The notes beneath the pieces are model-generated. The model saw nothing but the letters and a program-made list of their open reading frames with translations. It was not told where the DNA came from and ran no database searches. From Sporosarcina sp. E16_8 (lineage in GTDB: Bacteria; Bacillota; Bacilli; Bacillales_A; Planococcaceae): a stretch of 64,000 nt of DNA. A program made the translations under genes and the position numbers. Positions within the stretch are counted from its first letter, which is position 1, and each line of letters opens with the position of its first letter. The stretch is from contig NZ_JADPRZ010000003.1 of NCBI RefSeq assembly GCF_017347095.1, forward strand, positions 186,001-250,000. The letters run 5' to 3'. Of this stretch, positions 28,048 to 36,304 are shown in pieces.

Positions 28048-28683
28048 ATGACAATACGCTATCCGAATGGCAAAAAATATGTAGCTGTTCAAAGAAATAG
28101 CATTCAAAAAAAAGTCGATCTATCATTCAGTAACCGAGGCAAGTCATTGGAAGATGAATTGAATGAAACGAATGAGTTCTATTTGAGTCGCGGCATCGCT
28201 GTCATCCATAAAAAACCCGTTCCAATCCAAGTCGTAAACGTGAATTATCCGGCAAGAAGTGCCGCTGTCATTACAGAAGCCTATTTTCGGACGCCGTCTA
28301 CAACTGACTTTAATGGGGTATGGCAAGGGAAATATATTGATTTCGAAGCAAAAGAAACAAAGAGTGCGACATCTTTTCCGTTACAAAATATTCATGACCA
28401 TCAGGTGGAACATATGCAATCTGTGTCAAAGCAAGGTGGAGTCGTTTTCTTTATTGTCAAATTCACTTCGCTTGACCGCTATTTCATCGTCCCCTATGGT
28501 GGTTTTGAGAAATATTGGGAAAGAATGAAGACAGGCGGAAGAAAATCGATCACACTTATAGAGTTTGAGGCCATGTCTTTGGAGATTCTACCACGATTCA
28601 ATCCAAGGCTCGATTATTTAAAAGCGGTGTCTATCATGACAACGACATCAAACAATGCAATTGAAAGGCAGGAAGAAGTATGA
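28048..28683 (+). CDS. recU: Holliday junction resolvase RecU
   Basis: 211 residues. Resolves four-way DNA junctions in recombination and chromosome segregation. The nuclease core shows TTDFNG (D87), then YIDFEAKETK with D98, E100 and K102, as in Bacillus RecU; the N-terminal tail (NGKKYVAVQ...SFSNRG) is the stalk region. I chose ATG 28048 after GAGGTGG; the frame is open back to 27958 but without a better site. The stop overlaps the ponA ATG by four bases, giving translational coupling. Confidence 0.96.
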   Translation: MTIRYPNGKKYVAVQRNSIQKKVDLSFSNRGKSLEDELNETNEFYLSRGIAVIHKKPVPIQVVNVNYPARSAAVITEAYFRTPSTTDFNGVWQGKYIDFEAKETKSATSFPLQNIHDHQVEHMQSVSKQGGVVFFIVKFTSLDRYFIVPYGGFEKYWERMKTGGRKSITLIEFEAMSLEILPRFNPRLDYLKAVSIMTTTSNNAIERQEEV

Positions 28684-31307
28684 GCGATAATATAAATTCA
28701 AGAGCTGGACGGCGAAAATCAATTGAAGCGGAACGCACAAAGAAAAAGGCTAAAAAGACGAATAAGGGAAAAGGCATCATTAAGAAGATAGTTCTGGCAA
28801 TCGTCGCCATGGGAGTTGCCATACTGATTGGCGGCGCGGGCTTGTTCGCTTTTTATGCAAGTTCTGCACCTGATCTCGATGAAAACCTATTGAAAGACCC
28901 CTTATCATCTGATTTTCTTGATATCAACGGCGATGCCTTCATGAAATCAGGCGCTGAAAAAAGAGAATTCGTCCCCTACGCCGAAATCCCGGACCCGATG
29001 CAAAATGCAATACTTGCAACTGAAGACGTCCGTTTCTATTCCCACCACGGGATGGATTTTTGGAGGCTTGGCGGTGCAGTCATCGCGAATTTCAGAAGTG
29101 GATTCGGTTCTCAAGGAGCGAGTACGCTTACCCAACAGGTCATTAAGAACTCATTCCTGTCTGAAGAGAAAACGTTAAAAAGGAAGGCGCAAGAAGCATG
29201 GCTCGCTTTCCAGCTTGAACGCAAATATGAAAAAGAAGAAATTTTTGAAATGTACTTTAATAAGATTCTGATGTCCGGAAATAACTATGGATTTGGAACA
29301 GCTTCCAAATATTTTTACGGCAAAAATCTAAATGAACTTGAATTACACGAAGTCGCTATGTTGGCAGGACTTCCGCAAAGTCCAAACGGTTATAATCCTT
29401 ATAAAAATCCGGCACGTGCTAAAAAACGACGCAATATCGTTCTTGGGCTCATGTACCAGCATAAAAAAATCACTAAAGTTGAAATGGAAGCAGCAAAAGC
29501 GATGCCAGTCACAGGAACATTACTCGCTGACGATAAAAGACAGGTTAGCAACACAAAATACCCGGCTTACGTCGATCTCGTGCTCTCCGAATTGGAAGAT
29601 GCCGGTATGTCACACCTGCTGTCTGAAGGCGTAAAAATTCAAACGAATTTGGATCCTGCAGCTCAGCAATCTGTAGAAAAAGCATTAAACACCGACGAGT
29701 TATATGAATCTGAAAAAATGCAAGCCGGAATGACTGTCCTTGATACGAAAACCGGTGCAATCGTTGCAGTCGGTGGAGGACGTAATTACTCTGGAACTGA
29801 CTGGAACTTTGCTACAGACCAAAAACGTCAACCCGGATCGGTGATTAAACCGGTTCTCTCCTACGGCCCAGCCATCGAGAACTTTAGCTGGTCAACCGGA
29901 AATACAGTCGTAGATGAGCCTTACAACTATAAAGGAACAAACAAAGCAATTCGAAACGTTGATGGCAAATACCAAGGGACAATGACTATTCGGGAAGCAT
30001 TATATAAATCTCGAAACATTCCTGCAGTAAAAGTATTTGAAGAAGTCGGTACTGGAAAGGCAGGTGCTTTTGCCAAAGGACTCGGACTTCCATTTGACAA
30101 ATTGAATTCTTCCAACGCACTTGGCGGCGGAGAATATGATTTTTCTACTCTTCAGATTGCAGGAGCCTATTCTGCATTTGGTAATGGTGGAAATTACACA
30201 AAACCGCATACTATTAAGAAAATTATTTTCAGGGATGGTACAGATCGTAAAATGATACCCGATTCTAATACGGTCATGAAAGATTCGACCGCCTATATGG
30301 TAACGGATATTTTGCGCGATGTATTAACAGCCGGAACAGGAACAAAAGCAGCTATTTCAGGTCTGGATATTGCCGGGAAAACTGGAACAACAAACTATCC
30401 ATCTGAAATAATTTCGAAAAATGGCTTGAAAAATTCAGACGTTCCCGATTCATGGTTTGCCGGCTATACGACAGATTATACAATTGCCGTATGGGGCGGT
30501 TATGAGAAATATGCAACTCCTATCACCACTTTCGATAAAGGGAGATATGTCCCTCAGAATCTGTTCCGTATGGTTATGAGTGATATTTCTGCAGGAAAAG
30601 ATACCTCTCGATTCCAAAAACCTGGCTCCGTAGAGGAAGCGACGATTGAATACGGTTCAAATCCACTTCTTTTAGCAAGTCGGACGACACCAAGTAACAG
30701 GAAGCGCACAGAACTATTCGTCAAAGGGACTGCCCCAGTGGAAGTCGCTGAAGAGGAAATTATTGAACTTGAAGCACCAAATAGTTTGGCTGCCCACTAT
30801 AATGCAGAAACGAACTCAATTGATTTGAACTGGTCCCATAACGCTCCAGTTTCAGAAGCTATAGTAGGCACTGCAGAGTTCACCGTATTAGTAGGCGTTG
30901 ATGGCGGCGATATGCAAGAAATGACAACAACTTCTGACATGTCAGTTACTTTCGCAGGCGCCGAAGCAGGCCGGACTTACACGTTCTCAGTCGTTGCCAA
31001 ACTTGACGACCTGGTAAGCAGTCCAGCAACTACAACCGTTCAGATTGAAGATGTTGTTGATGAAGTCCCAATACCTGATGAAGAAATTGATACTGAAAAT
31101 CCTGATAGCGGAGACTGGAACGATGGTAACAATGGTAACAACGGCAACAACGGCAACAATGGTAACAATGGTAACGACGGTAACAATGGTAACGACGGTA
31201 ACGACGGCACTACTCCTGATGACGGTACCGGCACCACGGTACCACCAGAAACAGGCACCGAATCAGATGGAACCACAACTGATGATGGTACTAGTGGGCC
31301 CCCGTGA
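28680..31307 (+). CDS. ponA: Penicillin-binding protein 1A/1B (PonA)
   Basis: Class A PBP that polymerises and crosslinks peptidoglycan outside the membrane. 875 residues: a Lys/Arg-rich cytosolic tail (1-33), one membrane segment (about 35-59), a glycosyltransferase domain with the catalytic E115 (TEDVRFYSHHG) and QGASTLTQQ, and a transpeptidase with S387-x-x-K390, S444-R-N and K567-T-G. A fibronectin-III-like domain follows at about 700-790. The tail is low-complexity Asn/Gly then Thr/Asp/Gly. Coupled to recU; ends at a strong terminator. Confidence 0.96.
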   Translation: MSDNINSRAGRRKSIEAERTKKKAKKTNKGKGIIKKIVLAIVAMGVAILIGGAGLFAFYASSAPDLDENLLKDPLSSDFLDINGDAFMKSGAEKREFVPYAEIPDPMQNAILATEDVRFYSHHGMDFWRLGGAVIANFRSGFGSQGASTLTQQVIKNSFLSEEKTLKRKAQEAWLAFQLERKYEKEEIFEMYFNKILMSGNNYGFGTASKYFYGKNLNELELHEVAMLAGLPQSPNGYNPYKNPARAKKRRNIVLGLMYQHKKITKVEMEAAKAMPVTGTLLADDKRQVSNTKYPAYVDLVLSELEDAGMSHLLSEGVKIQTNLDPAAQQSVEKALNTDELYESEKMQAGMTVLDTKTGAIVAVGGGRNYSGTDWNFATDQKRQPGSVIKPVLSYGPAIENFSWSTGNTVVDEPYNYKGTNKAIRNVDGKYQGTMTIREALYKSRNIPAVKVFEEVGTGKAGAFAKGLGLPFDKLNSSNALGGGEYDFSTLQIAGAYSAFGNGGNYTKPHTIKKIIFRDGTDRKMIPDSNTVMKDSTAYMVTDILRDVLTAGTGTKAAISGLDIAGKTGTTNYPSEIISKNGLKNSDVPDSWFAGYTTDYTIAVWGGYEKYATPITTFDKGRYVPQNLFRMVMSDISAGKDTSRFQKPGSVEEATIEYGSNPLLLASRTTPSNRKRTELFVKGTAPVEVAEEEIIELEAPNSLAAHYNAETNSIDLNWSHNAPVSEAIVGTAEFTVLVGVDGGDMQEMTTTSDMSVTFAGAEAGRTYTFSVVAKLDDLVSSPATTTVQIEDVVDEVPIPDEEIDTENPDSGDWNDGNNGNNGNNGNNGNNGNDGNNGNDGNDGTTPDDGTGTTVPPETGTESDGTTTDDGTSGPP
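31125..31205 (+). repeat. Nine tandem 9-base units in the ponA tail
   Basis: GGYAACRAY repeated nine times in frame, encoding G-N-N/D. Silent variation among units (GGT/GGC, AAT/AAC) shows selection or age at the protein level. Confidence 0.9.
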
Positions 31308-31324
31308 TTCCCTTTCCATAATCT

Positions 31325-31374
31325 AAAAAGCAGAATCCCGGATGCCTGATTGGCATTCGGGATTCTGCTTTTTT
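31325..31374 (+). terminator. Strong terminator of recU-ponA
   Basis: AAAAAGCAGAATCCCG with CGGGATTCTGCTTTTTT, extended by GATGCC/GGCATT, around a short loop. The A-run on the left makes it potentially active for ypoC too. Confidence 0.95.
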
Positions 31375-31404
31375 ATCATGTAAAGCTCCTGGCACTTGCA
31401 CTCT

Positions 31405-31752
31405 TCATTTCTTCTGTATCGAAAGTCTTGCAACTTTCTTTTTTGTTTCTGTAAAGAGTGCATCCAGTTGAATATATGCGTAATGGCTCGATATCCTATC
31501 TTTCACAAATTCAAAACGTTCTTCGCCATTCAGCGGCATCAATATATAAACAGTCTTTCCTCTACGGTCATCAAACTCTTTCCCACCGTGCTCAAGTAAT
31601 TCACTATAATTTTCTATTGCCACATTCATCAACTCAACTGCTTGATGATCTTTTTGGTCATAAAAAGCTTCAACCTGGTCGCGTACTGTTCCCCATTGAT
31701 CAAAATAAGGTGCTAGTAGCTCTTTATTGATACGGTTCAATTCACTTGGCAT
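31405..31752 (-). CDS. ypoC: YpoC-family protein
   Basis: 115 residues of the YpoC family, found between nth and ponA in Bacillus; function unknown. The C-terminal half (VYILMPLNGEERFEFVKDRISSHYAYIQLDAL region) is the conserved part. Begins 11 bases inside the end of nth. No membrane segment or signal peptide is apparent. Confidence 0.85.
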   Translation of the reverse strand: MPSELNRINKELLAPYFDQWGTVRDQVEAFYDQKDHQAVELMNVAIENYSELLEHGGKEFDDRRGKTVYILMPLNGEERFEFVKDRISSHYAYIQLDALFTETKKKVARLSIQKK

Positions 31753-32395
31753 TTGCTTTCATCCTTTTCTTCCCTTCCCTGCATAATGGCAGGAGTGGAC
31801 AGACATTACATCCAGGGTTTTGCGCTTTACAATGGTATCTCCCGAAAAAAATGATTTGGTGATGCGTATCTGTCCATTTTTCTATTGGTGTCCAGCGCAT
31901 GATTTTTTCTTCAACAGCTAACACTGAGTCTTTCCACCTGTTCATACCAAGTCGCTTCGCTACACGCTCTAGATGTGTATCGATGGCAATGGCGGGTACG
32001 CCAAATGCATTCGATACGACAACATTCGCCGTTTTACGGCCGACGCCTGGCAATGTCATCATAACGTCTCTATTAGCCGGCACTTCCCCATCAAAATTAT
32101 CAATAAGCATTTGACTTAGGGCTTGAATGTTTTTTGCCTTATTGCGGAATAACCCAATCGACCTGATGTCCGTCTGTAGTTCCTCGACATCAACCGCTAG
32201 ATAATCTTCAGGTGTTTTATATTTTTTAAACAGCTCCGCCGTCACTCGATTAACGAGAACATCTGTACATTGGGCAGATAGTAGCGTCGCTATTGTCAAT
32301 TCAAAAGGATTGTCGTGCACCAGTTCACAATGTGCATCCGGAAACATTTTGCCAAATTGTTCAAGGCAAAATTCCCACTGTTTTTTTGTCAGCAT
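31742..32395 (-). CDS. nth: Endonuclease III
   Basis: DNA glycosylase/AP lyase that removes oxidised pyrimidines. 217 residues: helix-hairpin-helix LPGVGRKTA with catalytic K121, catalytic D139 (AIDTH), and the [4Fe-4S] cluster C189-x6-C196-x2-C199-x5-C205. The ATG at 32395 is preceded by AGGTGG; upstream codons run into dnaD. Starts 10 bases after the dnaD stop; operon dnaD-nth-ypoC. Confidence 0.97.
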   Translation of the reverse strand: MLTKKQWEFCLEQFGKMFPDAHCELVHDNPFELTIATLLSAQCTDVLVNRVTAELFKKYKTPEDYLAVDVEELQTDIRSIGLFRNKAKNIQALSQMLIDNFDGEVPANRDVMMTLPGVGRKTANVVVSNAFGVPAIAIDTHLERVAKRLGMNRWKDSVLAVEEKIMRWTPIEKWTDTHHQIIFFGRYHCKAQNPGCNVCPLLPLCREGKKRMKANAK

Positions 32396-32405
32396 GTACT
32401 CCCAC

Positions 32406-33119
32406 CTAATCCCGTTCTTCCAGCCAATTATAGAAAGGTACACGCTTTACCGACACAGTTTTTTCTGGTTGCTGTGACGGATGTGCCCCGACTGTCCGGA
32501 ATGACTTTGTTTGACGTTCAACATCAGACAAAGTCTTAACATTTTTCTTTTTCCACTCAAAAAGAATCCGATCGATATACCGGAGACTTAATTTTTGTGC
32601 TATGACAGCCTCTTTTAATGCTGCGCGAATAATTTCGACTGTATGTCCATCATCATCTAGCCACATCGTGATTGATTCGCACTCCATTGGTGATAGAAAG
32701 CGTCCAAATTCTTGTTCGAACAGCGAAAAAATTTCCCCTTCCGCGTTCTTATGGGTCTCTTCCTCAGCCTCATTCTTTGAAGACGCAATATGGTCGACTA
32801 ATCGATCCCATAGAGGCTGCAATGAAAAGTTTTCATGTAAAACCCCTTTTTGATCCTCACTTTGACCAATTCGGAGTAAACCATGTTGCATTAAACGTTG
32901 TAAAACCATGGACACTTCATTTTCAGTTAAATCCATACGACTTGCAAACTCGCTCGGGGTTGGAAAATGATTACCCTCAGATTTGTATGCTGTCATATGC
33001 ATGATCAGCATTGCATCCAAATCTTTGATCCCAAGACTTTTATAATTGTGAAAAAAGAGCTGGGAAATGTTCACATTCCCCTGCTCAATCCAAATTCGGA
33101 GCCGTTCTTCGTGTTGCAT
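32406..33119 (-). CDS. dnaD: Replication initiation protein DnaD
   Basis: 237 residues. Primosomal protein that remodels DnaA-oriC and helps load the helicase. The N-terminal winged-helix domain (about 1-110; MDLTENEVSMVLQRL) is followed by the DnaD/DnaB C-terminal domain (FEQEFGRFLSPMECE; YIDRILFEWKK). ATG at 33119 after AGAGGAG. Between asnS (28 bases upstream) and nth. Confidence 0.95.
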   Translation of the reverse strand: MQHEERLRIWIEQGNVNISQLFFHNYKSLGIKDLDAMLIMHMTAYKSEGNHFPTPSEFASRMDLTENEVSMVLQRLMQHGLLRIGQSEDQKGVLHENFSLQPLWDRLVDHIASSKNEAEEETHKNAEGEIFSLFEQEFGRFLSPMECESITMWLDDDGHTVEIIRAALKEAVIAQKLSLRYIDRILFEWKKKNVKTLSDVERQTKSFRTVGAHPSQQPEKTVSVKRVPFYNWLEERD

Positions 33120-33147
33120 GTCCGAACTCCTCTCTTCTACTTAGGTA

Positions 33148-34443
33148 TTAAGGGTACAATCTGTTTAAAAGACGTGGGAACGGAATCGTTTCACGTACGT
33201 GCTCTACACCGGAAATCCAAGCGACCGTACGTTCAAGTCCAAGTCCAAATCCTGAATGCGGTACTGCCCCGTATTTACTAAGGTCCAAATACCATTCATA
33301 AGCAGATTCATCAAGATTATGCTCTTTGATTCGTTGTTTCATCAGCTCATAGTCATGAACACGCTCAGATCCACCAATGATTTCTCCGTAACCTTCAGGT
33401 GCAATCAAATCTGCACATAAGACAACGTCGTCCCTTGTTGGATGTGGTTGCATGTAGAACGGTTTGATGCCGATTGGATAATGAGTGATGAATACTGGCA
33501 TATCATAACTTTCAGCAATTGCCGTTTCGTGTGGCGCTCCGAAATCTTCTCCCCATTTAATGTCATCAAAGCCATTTTCATTCAGGAATTTGATAGCATC
33601 GTCGTATGAAATACGTGGGAATGGTGCTTGGATTTTTTCAAGCTTAGACAAATCGCGATCAAGTCTTTCTAGTTCAATTGGACAGTTTTGTAGTACTGAT
33701 TGAATAACATGCGTCACAAACTGTTCCTGAATGACCAGACTTTCTTCAAACTCGACGAAAGCCATTTCTGGTTCAATCATCCAAAACTCAATCAAGTGAC
33801 GGCGTGTTTTTGATTTTTCCGCACGGAATGTCGGTCCAAAAGAGAACACTTTTCCAAGTGCCATAGCTGCAGCTTCCATGTAAAGCTGACCGGATTGCGA
33901 AAGGAATGCGTCCTCATCAAAATACTTCGTTTTGAACAGTTCAGATGTCCCTTCTGGAGAAGAACCTGTCAAAATGGGAGGATCTACTTTAACAAAGCCG
34001 TTCATGTGGAAAAATTCATACGTTGCACGAATCACTTCGTCGCGGATTTTCATAACCGCATGCTGTTTACGCGACCGGAGCCATAGATGACGGTGATCCA
34101 TCAAAAACTCTGTGCCGTGTTCTTTTGGCGTGATTGGATAATCGATTGCTTCATGAATGACTTCAATCTCTTTGACTTGTAGTTCATAACCAAATGTTGA
34201 GCGCTCATCTACAGTTACTTCTGCTGTAATATAAAGCGAGCTTTCTTGTGTCATTGATTTGGCTTTTGCAAAAATATCTTCGCCTACAACTTCTTTAACT
34301 ACGACTCCTTGGACGAATCCTGAACCATCACGCAGCTGCAGGAAAGCAATTTTTCCGCTAGAGCGTTTATTGGCAAGCCAGCCACCGATACGAACTGTTT
34401 CACCTGCGTGGTTTGGCATTTCATGTATCATGATTGTTTTCAT
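33148..34443 (-). CDS. asnS: Asparagine--tRNA ligase
   Basis: 431 residues, class IIb. An N-terminal OB-fold anticodon domain ([23 protein letters not shown]) precedes the catalytic core with [26 protein letters not shown] (motif 2) and GFGLGLERT (motif 3). Charges tRNA-Asn directly. ATG at 34443 follows CGGAGG. No T-box in the 104 bases upstream. Probably co-transcribed with dnaD. Confidence 0.97.
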   Translation of the reverse strand: MKTIMIHEMPNHAGETVRIGGWLANKRSSGKIAFLQLRDGSGFVQGVVVKEVVGEDIFAKAKSMTQESSLYITAEVTVDERSTFGYELQVKEIEVIHEAIDYPITPKEHGTEFLMDHRHLWLRSRKQHAVMKIRDEVIRATYEFFHMNGFVKVDPPILTGSSPEGTSELFKTKYFDEDAFLSQSGQLYMEAAAMALGKVFSFGPTFRAEKSKTRRHLIEFWMIEPEMAFVEFEESLVIQEQFVTHVIQSVLQNCPIELERLDRDLSKLEKIQAPFPRISYDDAIKFLNENGFDDIKWGEDFGAPHETAIAESYDMPVFITHYPIGIKPFYMQPHPTRDDVVLCADLIAPEGYGEIIGGSERVHDYELMKQRIKEHNLDESAYEWYLDLSKYGAVPHSGFGLGLERTVAWISGVEHVRETIPFPRLLNRLYP

Positions 34444-34506
34444 AATAACCTCCGAAAGTTAAACTTCTCTATTTTTTAAAAGACATGAAAGTATAAGTTT
34501 TACGAC

Positions 34507-34549
34507 AAGAAAAGATGTCTAGCTCCAGGTTGTGCCTTACGCTTTTCTT
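34507..34549. repeat. Degenerate intergenic repeat between aspB and asnS
   Basis: AAGAAAAG (34507) and CTTTTCTT (34549) bracket a segment reading, on the minus strand, GCGTAAGGC...CCTGGAGCTAGACAT. The GCGnAAG / CTGGAGCTAGAC layout matches the repeats at 27.6-27.8 and 49.2 kb. The right arm overlaps the aspB stop codon. Confidence 0.5.
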
Positions 34550-35741
34550 ATTCTTTCCAATTTTCTTCTACAAATGCATGAATACGTCGAATTGCTTCTT
34601 CAATTAATTCGATTGATGTTGCATAAGACAACCGAATGGTATCTGGAGAACCAAAACCAGATCCAGGAATAACAGCCACATTTGCTGTCGTCAATAATGC
34701 TGCAGCAAAATCATCAACATTCGCAAACCCCGTTTTCTTAGCAGCTTCTGATACATCCGGAAGAAGATAGAAAGCGCCTTGCGGCTTAATCACGTTAAAT
34801 CCAGGAATAGCAGATAGTTGCGGATAGACCTGTTCCAAACGAGACTCAAACGCTTTACGCATCGTTTCAACTGCATCTTGCGGCCCGGTATAGGCCTCGA
34901 TTGTCGCATACTGGGATGTTGTCGTCGGATTTGACGTCGAGTGACTTGCAAGATCTGTCATTGCGTTAACAATTTCTGAATCACCCGCAACATAACCAAT
35001 CCTCCAGCCAGTCATTGAATGTGATTTGGATACGCCATTAATGAGTAATGTCCGTTTTTTTGCGTCATCGGAAAGCTGTGCAATGGATACATGTTTTTCC
35101 CTGCCATATACAAGCTTCTCGTAAATTTCATCCGAAATAATCCAGATGTCCTTTTCTTGACAAACGTCGGCAATTTGCTGCAATTCTTCTCTTGAGTAGA
35201 TCATACCAGTCGGATTCCCCGGCGAATTGATGATGACCGCTTTTGTTTCAGGTGTAACCGCGTCACGAATTTGCTGCGCTGTCACTTTAAACTTGGCTGC
35301 TGCGGTTCCTTCGATATGTACGGGAACTCCGCCTGCTAACTTTACTTGTTCTGGATAGCTGACCCAGTAAGGTGATGGGATGATAACTTCATCGTTCGGA
35401 TTGAGCATGACTTGAAACAAAGTATATAGTACATGCTTTGCACCAATCCCAATCATAATTTCTTTTCTAGAATAGTCTAATTCCTGGTCTTTTTGTAACT
35501 TTTGAATGATGGCGTCTTTTAGTGCTGGCAGACCACCTGCAGGCGTATATTTCGTCTTGCCTTCTATCATTGATTTATAGGCAGCTTCAATAATGTTAGT
35601 AGGCGTATTATAATCAGGCTCTCCCGCACCAAGACCAATTATATCTATACCTGATTCTTTCATTTCTTTCGCTTTTGCCGTTATGGCAAGCGTCGTTGAT
35701 GGTGAAAGAGTATTCACCCTGGATGCTAATGATTTCGTCAA
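34548..35741 (-). CDS. aspB: Aspartate aminotransferase (PLP class I)
   Basis: 397 residues. Interconverts aspartate/2-oxoglutarate and oxaloacetate/glutamate. PLP lysine in the GVSKSHSMTGWRIGY region (K in VSKS), NSPGNPTG substrate loop and SDEIYEKL. The start is TTG at 35741, well placed after AAGGGAG; no ATG lies near the family N-terminus. Follows ypmB by 13 bases, so they share a transcript. Confidence 0.95.
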   Translation of the reverse strand: MTKSLASRVNTLSPSTTLAITAKAKEMKESGIDIIGLGAGEPDYNTPTNIIEAAYKSMIEGKTKYTPAGGLPALKDAIIQKLQKDQELDYSRKEIMIGIGAKHVLYTLFQVMLNPNDEVIIPSPYWVSYPEQVKLAGGVPVHIEGTAAAKFKVTAQQIRDAVTPETKAVIINSPGNPTGMIYSREELQQIADVCQEKDIWIISDEIYEKLVYGREKHVSIAQLSDDAKKRTLLINGVSKSHSMTGWRIGYVAGDSEIVNAMTDLASHSTSNPTTTSQYATIEAYTGPQDAVETMRKAFESRLEQVYPQLSAIPGFNVIKPQGAFYLLPDVSEAAKKTGFANVDDFAAALLTTANVAVIPGSGFGSPDTIRLSYATSIELIEEAIRRIHAFVEENWKE

Positions 35742-35754
35742 TTGTATCGCTCCC

Positions 35755-36234
35755 TTAGAGATTCAATATTCGTTTCCACCATTGACCGTTCTCGAAAAAC
35801 ACATAAACATAATTTAGTTTTCCGTTATCACTTTTAAAAGCAACTTCCCAAACAGGTCCTTCTTCCTCTAGCCCTAGCTTGACATGAAGAATTTTTTTTA
35901 CATCCAGTTCCTTTTTGACGTTTGCAACAGCCTTTTCTGCCGAAATCCCATCCGTTAACTTCACTTCTTTAAAACCATCTTTCGATTTCCCATCAACAAA
36001 AACCGCTTTTTCTTTGCCATCCCCGTCAACACCGAATACCGTTACAGTCGGAACTGTCCCATTGAAGACATCAGCAGAACTTACCGAAGTGACCTGTCCT
36101 GATTGAATCGCAGTATCGATTGCTGTCTTTTTAGCAGCGGAAAAAGGTTTTTCGGCATTAACTAAAACCGCGACCGTGATGACTGAAGTTAACATTAAAA
36201 GGAAGACGACAATGAATTTGATCCAATTCAGCAT
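35755..36234 (-). CDS. ypmB: YpmB-family membrane-anchored protein (DUF5590/PepSY-like)
   Basis: 159 residues. One N-terminal hydrophobic segment (about 5-27) anchors it; the rest is predicted to lie outside the cytoplasm and has two PepSY-like halves (SAAKKTAIDTAIQ; SAEKAVANVKKEL), ending ENGQWWKRIL. Function unknown. In Bacillus ypmB sits between ypmA and aspB; here the 70 bases before it hold no ypmA. Confidence 0.87.
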   Translation of the reverse strand: MLNWIKFIVVFLLMLTSVITVAVLVNAEKPFSAAKKTAIDTAIQSGQVTSVSSADVFNGTVPTVTVFGVDGDGKEKAVFVDGKSKDGFKEVKLTDGISAEKAVANVKKELDVKKILHVKLGLEEEGPVWEVAFKSDNGKLNYVYVFFENGQWWKRILNL

Positions 36235-36304
36235 AACTCTTCACGTCCTGTACGTCGTAAAAATGTTTTTTCCGAATCATTATGACTCGCTTCCATTAAG
36301 ATAC

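Noticed and set aside
31040..31276. Long minus-strand frame opposite the PonA tail (Leu/Pro/Ser-rich)
   Set aside because: It is the mirror of the G-N-N/D tandem repeat; repetitive and without a start signal.
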